From: Anolis sagrei
Lineage: Eukaryota; Chordata; Lepidosauria; Squamata; Anolidae
Direction of reading: 5' to 3'
NCBI RefSeq assembly: GCF_037176765.1
Contig: NC_090025.1
Coordinates: 70,533,545-70,597,544 of the forward strand
Length of the DNA: 64,000 nucleotides
The translations under genes were made by a program, and so were the position numbers. This document shows, piece after piece, positions 39,701 to 46,424 of this stretch. The notes below the pieces were generated by a model. That model was not told the origin of the DNA. It made no database searches and was given only the letters and a program-made list of their open reading frames with translations. Position 1 is the first letter of the stretch. Each line of letters begins with the position of its first letter.

Positions 39701-42700
39701 ATTTTCTTTAAAAAAGTTTTGAGTCAGAGGAACCAGAAATGTGTTATTCTGTCTTTTACTCCATGAGCCCAGGATAAAAATGCTTACTTAATGAGGTGAA
39801 TGATAGATGTCATTTGAAGAAACGTCTACATCCAAAGAGATTTTAAAAAATGGTGGCCGTGCAACAATCACAACCTTATGAGCAATCAATGACTTAATGA
39901 AGGACTAACATGTGGCTCTCCATCACTGTTGAATTCATGCTATGCTATGTTATGCAAGATATACTAACTAGAAGTTAGGTTATTTTGCTTTACTATAAAG
40001 GGTATGAAACTATTTCCCTCTGTTTTCTTCTGTCGTTCCTACAGTAGCTGGGATATCTGACATTTCTTTTCTTCAAAAGAGACCATTCTGAGAGGGGTAT
40101 AGCAAAACCATCCTCTATTCTCTTTGGAGGATATGAAGTCCCTCCCTTTAAAAAAAAAGTTAGGGTATTTAGTCCTCTAAGGTCTGAGAGATATGTATAC
40201 CCAAACCACTGCACATTGTTCACTTTTGTCATAGCACTATAATCTACCCAAATGTCTAATTTGGGTGCCACATTCTGTCAAGGATATTGTCAATAGGCCA
40301 ACCAACAATAGCTGAAATATTTTATTAATATGTATATTAATATATACATATTAATAAAAAACCCTGAGAGCATGTACTGCAAACTAAGCTTTGTTCTTAT
40401 TCAGAATGTATACCAGACCTCTCAAACTTCTATGAGATGACACAGCCAGGTGTTCAAATAAAGAAGTTGTTTGAATAAATACTATTATCAAGCAAGAGCT
40501 CCCATGTGAACAGTCAATGTGAATGAGCTAGGATAATGCACCTACAACAAGCTCTGGTCCAACTGAAATCACACTCAACCACAGAACCTCAATCAGTGTC
40601 ATTTGATTATAAGAACATACCAAAATGTTCAATGTATTGCCAAATCGATAAAAACTGAGGTATGGAAATGCCAAAGCTAATGTCTAAGCCATCCTAGTCC
40701 CAAACCATTTCCTATGGACCTCCACAGTAGTGTCCACCCCAATGTTTCATTGGTACAAAAATATTATCAACAATTGTCACAAAAGCCAAACTATGTATAA
40801 ATTATTACAGATCTGTACAGATTCCCCCCCCCCCCCCCCCCCCCAGTAAACTATAAGGCCTAACAGTACCATGCCAATTATATTTGATGTAATAAACAAA
40901 CAAACAATCAAACATTCAATGGATTTGAATACTGCACAAAGGTTTGGGCTACTCCAAATCTTTTATCCAAACTTCAAGTACAACTGCATCAAAAGTCACA
41001 ATATGTTGATGTCTTTAAGATGTAGTTCCACATGTTCCTTCATGTGGTATCCTACCACCACTTGTCTCATACACCCATACTTCCAAACCAAACCAAACCA
41101 GTAAGTTCTTCAAAATATTATATTCAGTTTCTTTCATAATTCTTCTCACACAGTTTTGGAACGTTTAAGAGGGCATCACATAAGCACGTGGGATTTATAC
41201 TATAAAACAAAAGCTGTGTAGGGTCTTGAGCATTTGACAGAACATCACAAACAAACCTAAATATGATGTGCTAAACCTAAAATCCTCTGTGTCAGTGCTA
41301 TTCAAAGTGGTGGTCCATGGACTGATGTCTACTCACAGTCCCTGGTGATTTTCCCAGGAAACATATAAATGTGGCCAATTAGCATAAATACAGTATTTGT
41401 CCCAGGTATATTGGGAAAAAATAATTACTGGTCAACCACATTAGATAGCTTGGGGGGAGGGATAAAGACCATCATATTTAAAAAGCAATTTAATAGCCAA
41501 GGAAATTCAGTTTACATTTGAGCATTCAAAATCTAGACACTGGAGTCAAATTTAGCCATAATTACTCAAATCAAGAGAGTTAGAAATGTCTAAATCAAAT
41601 CTCACTGGTCCATCTCACTGATGTTCCAATCACAACAGATTCTGATTCAAACATATATTTACAAATACTGCGAGTTATGCTCATACTAATAGGTTAGGCC
41701 TCAAATCCACAGTCTGCTATAGAATCCCACTAGGCAAGCCTGGGAAAGCCACACTCTCTCAGCCTCAGAAGATAGTAATCTCCATCTGAATAAATCTTTC
41801 CAAGAAAAATCCATAACAGGTTCAACTGAGGGTCAGTTCAACTGAAGGTACACAACAACAATGCTCATGCTAACATTAAGCACACACTAACTCTTCCAAA
41901 GAAAGGAGTCAAAGGAATTTATTTTAGTCAATCTGTATCTTCAAACAAATTCTAAAAGAAAAAGAATGTTTATATCAACAAATGTATTTTATGGGATATG
42001 GAGTTATCATGAAGGATAGATCTATCAATGACTATAAATATGTTTTAGGAGCGCACAAACTATGGTTAGTTTGGGGAGGTTATAACTGTAGCAACAAATG
42101 TAGCTCTACTTTCCCAATCAGTATTAGACAAAAGCAAAGAAAGAGCTTCCCTTATGTATCAACAATCCAACCATTTTTTTTCTTAAAAGGAAAACAGATG
42201 TGAGAAAAATAGGCAATGGGTGCATATGTTTTTTAGCAGCTCCTCCTTTCCAATCATGGTGGTGGTTTTTTTTTGTTTTTTTTACTATACACTGACAGCT
42301 ATTGGAATTTTTATTCCAAGGCGGTTGTCACCCTCTATGCAGCATTGGACACTTATATGCAGAGCCCTGGGCAAATTAGTTGCTAAATGCAACATCCCTA
42401 TTAAAATAAGGTATATTACTGAATAGCAAATACTTACTGATAAATAATACGGCTATAGCACTCACACTGTGCTTTTTCCTACTCTCTAGCCTAAGAAACA
42501 AAACCAACCCAACCAAACAATTTGCATTCTAGTGTACACTGGGATTACAAAGTGATAGCTGTGATCTGGAATCAGATCATATTCTGACCCAAAACAGGTT
42601 TGCAAGGGTGGGGTGCGGGGAAGTATGCCATTTTCTTGTATTGAAGTAAACATACACTTTGCATATTTAATAGAAGGAAAATATGAAAGAGAGAAATAGA

Positions 42701-45411
42701 AGATCGACAGAAACAGAACATCATTAACGACGTGATACAAATTACAAGTAGATCCCATTGCTGCAGATGGAGTGTTAAAGTGGGTCTCAAAGCTGAAATT
42801 GGCAGAGATCTGGAAAAAACTATTGTTATCACAGCAGTGCTACTACTACAGATCTGATCTGTAGGACACTTGTTTTGAAAAAGCAGCCAGGAGTTGTACA
42901 GGAAATATTTAATATGGCTTCTCAGTCTTTTAAACATTTGCCATATGGTACCCCAATACTCAATTTACTATCTCTACTGAAAATGAAACATTACATTCAA
43001 ATGGGTCACTTTCGATCAACATGAATATTAAAATGTTATTACTGGAACCATTTAAATGGCAGCCAGCCATGAGCACACTCAGATCATTCTGCAGCTCTGC
43101 AACTGACACATTCAAGTTGTTTTTTTAAATTATGTATGTGTAACTGCAGCCACGCAGCTATAATGAACCGCATTTTGATTTCTTGCTCACCGTTTATAGA
43201 AAGAGGGAAAAACAAAGTGCCCTGTATTCTTTTTTTCAGATTTTTACAACATATTCGAGTTTACATATGGTGGAGATAGCAATGATTGACATCTATAGCC
43301 ATCTCACTTTAAATTTGGTTTTATTTACTGAAATTTCAAAGCGTATTTTCAGATGAACTATGGAAAATGTGTGCCACTCTGTCAGTTGTTTACTGTCTTG
43401 CAGATAATCACCACTGCCACTATACTAAATCAGCATGCATAAGGAGATTTATTTTAGCGTCATGACTAGGACTTAGATTAAAGCATGCTAACGCTTAGTT
43501 CCGCTGGAGACATTATCTACCTTTCAAAAGGCAAAGCAGCTCTCAACCTTTTATCTTCTCCGTTAGGCTGCTACAATTCCACTGAAACCATGATATCTTT
43601 ACAAATAGTCTCCCAATTTCCTTTCAACACTACGGCAATAAAAAACGATCTTGAGGATTTGCAAAACAGTGGCAAGAGGGTAGGATTTTTGAAGCTGCCC
43701 ACTTGTAATAAGCAGCATGCCCTCAGCTAGAAAATATAAACATTAAACAGAAACACTCACAATAAGATCTAAGAGAAATCAAGCTGAGTATACATGTGTG
43801 CTCGTTTTAAGTCTCACATTATTCACACATATTTTATGTTAAAATAGGTTTTTAATATGAATGATATTGTGCTGCATACATGGAAAAAGGGTGGGATTGA
43901 AAAGAGAGAAATTCTACTTGGCTCAACTGAAGAAACGTTTAGCATGTAAACAACAAACCACAGCCAATGTTTCCTAAGCTAAGGCAAAGCAGAAGTGATG
44001 CCATGGTTTCTCACCACCCATAACTACAACTGGATCATATTCCTTTGCATTAAATAACCCAGAACTAAACATTATTAAGGCACAATCTTTTACATGGTTT
44101 AGAATATTAACCATGCATTAAAACATACAAAGAAAGCCATATTTCAAAACACCATTTTAAAATTCTGATTACAACGGTTAAGTATCCTTATCGTGAGTCA
44201 GTTACAACAAAATAACAAAAATGAGTGTGAAAACCAGATTTTCCCCTCTTGTCAATATAAGTCTCCAATGCCTATTTCTTCCAGCCTTGGAAAGGATTCT
44301 TGTCAGCTGAGTGTCAAGGGTGACTTTCCTAAGGGATTTACTGTATGGAGATTCTCCATCCCTTTCCTCTTGAATAAACTATGGAGGAAAGAGAGAGGGG
44401 CCCCCATCCCACATACAAGCCATTTAAACAGTGTTTGTCAAAAGGTATCAAAAAACACAAATTCAAAGCATCTGACTCAAAGATTGATCTCTGAAAGGGT
44501 GTGTTAGCTGTTGCAAGCCAACAAGGGAAGGAGAAAACACAACCCTGTTAAAACTGCAGATAAAGGGTGTGGAATGGTTGAACATGCACAAATTTTGCAG
44601 AAAGTATTTAAACATATGGTATAAATAACCATCAGACTGTGTTTAGACCTGAATCCCAACTCTAAACTTATGTTTGTAGCTGAAAATACAGGTTGTCCTA
44701 AATCTGAAATCCAAAACACTTCTAGTCTCAAGCATTTTGGAGGAGGAGACTCAATGTATACCTGAAAATCTGGGGCGGGGGCTGGGGGGAGAGGCAGGTT
44801 TTTAAGTTTGCTGTGAAAAGTGCATTAGATTGAGGGGATGGATGGGGTATGCTTCCAGATAAAGAGAAATCTACGAGCTCCCTTCCAGTTTGGCAACCTT
44901 TATGCAGAGAATCCCCCACCCCCCACCCCCCAATTATCTATCTATCCAACCATCTATTCAGACACAAACACACACACACACACAGAGATCCCAGAGGATC
45001 CCGCCCCTCCTCAAATCTATCTATCCATCGATCCATCCCAGTTTGGCACCCAAGCATTATGCAGAGGACCCTCCCCAATCAGTGTGTGTGTGTGCAGAGA
45101 GAAATAGAGAAAAGATCCCAAAGGACCCCACCCTTGCATCTATCCATCCATTCCAATTTGGCAGAGGTCCCCCTATCTATTCCTATTCCTATGGGTGAAG
45201 GAATACAGTAGATGTCTACATATCTACCTACCTACCTACCTACTTACCTTTCTATCCCAGTTTGGAAGCCAAGCTTTAGGCAGTGGATCCTCTCCATATC
45301 AATAGGTATGTAGGTATACTATCTGAAGGAATACTGTATAGATTCCTTCAGAATCTATCTATGAATCTATGTGAAGGAATTCAATATAGATAGATCCCAG
45401 AGGAACTCCAA

Positions 45412-45448
<37 letters not shown>

Positions 45449-45532
45449 GAAGGAAGACAGGATAGATAGATAGATAGATAGATAGATCCCAAAGGACTGC
45501 GAATATCTGTGTATCTATCTGAAGGAAGACAG

Positions 45533-45563
<31 letters not shown>

Positions 45564-45639
45564 CCCAGAGGACCCCCAATTGCTATGTATCTATGTGAAG
45601 GAATGCAGTATAGATAGATCCATCCCAGAGGACCTCCAA

Positions 45640-45680
<41 letters not shown>

Positions 45681-46366
45681 GAAGCAAGACATAATAGACA
45701 GATAGATAGATCCCAGAGAACCTCCAATAGTTATGTATCTATCTGAAGGAATACAGTATAGATAGATCTATCCCAGAGGACTTCCAATATCTATGTAGCC
45801 ATCTGATGGAATACAGTCTAGATATATGGATCCCACAGGACCCCTAATATTCATCTATATATCTATGTGAAGGAATATAGGATAGATAGATAGATCCCAG
45901 AGGACCCCCAATATCTATGTATCTATCTGAAGGAAGGCAGGATAGATAGATAGATAGATAGATAGATCCCAGAGAACCTCCAATAGTTATGTATCTATCT
46001 GAAGGAATACAGTATAGATAGATAGATCCTAGAGGACCCCCAATATCTATGTATCTATCTGAAGGAATACAGGATAGATAGATAGATAGATAGATAGATC
46101 CCAGAGGACCCCCATATCTATATGAAGGAATACAGGATAGATAGATAGATAGATCCCAGAGGTTTCCAATAGCTATGCATCTATGTGAAGGAATACAATA
46201 TAGATAGATCCCAGAGGACGCCCAATATCTATGTACCTATATGAAGGAAGACAGGATAGATAGATGGATAGATTGATAGATAAACAGATAGATCCCAGAG
46301 GTTTCCAATAGCTATGTATCTATGTGAAGGAATACAGTATAGATAGATCACAGAGGACCTCCAATA

Positions 46367-46424
<58 letters not shown>

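Noticed and set aside
39993-40271. Minus-strand frame of 92 residues that looks fairly protein-like
   Set aside because: I recognise no domain, there are no supporting splice or start signals, and it lies within ZDHHC2 intron 1.
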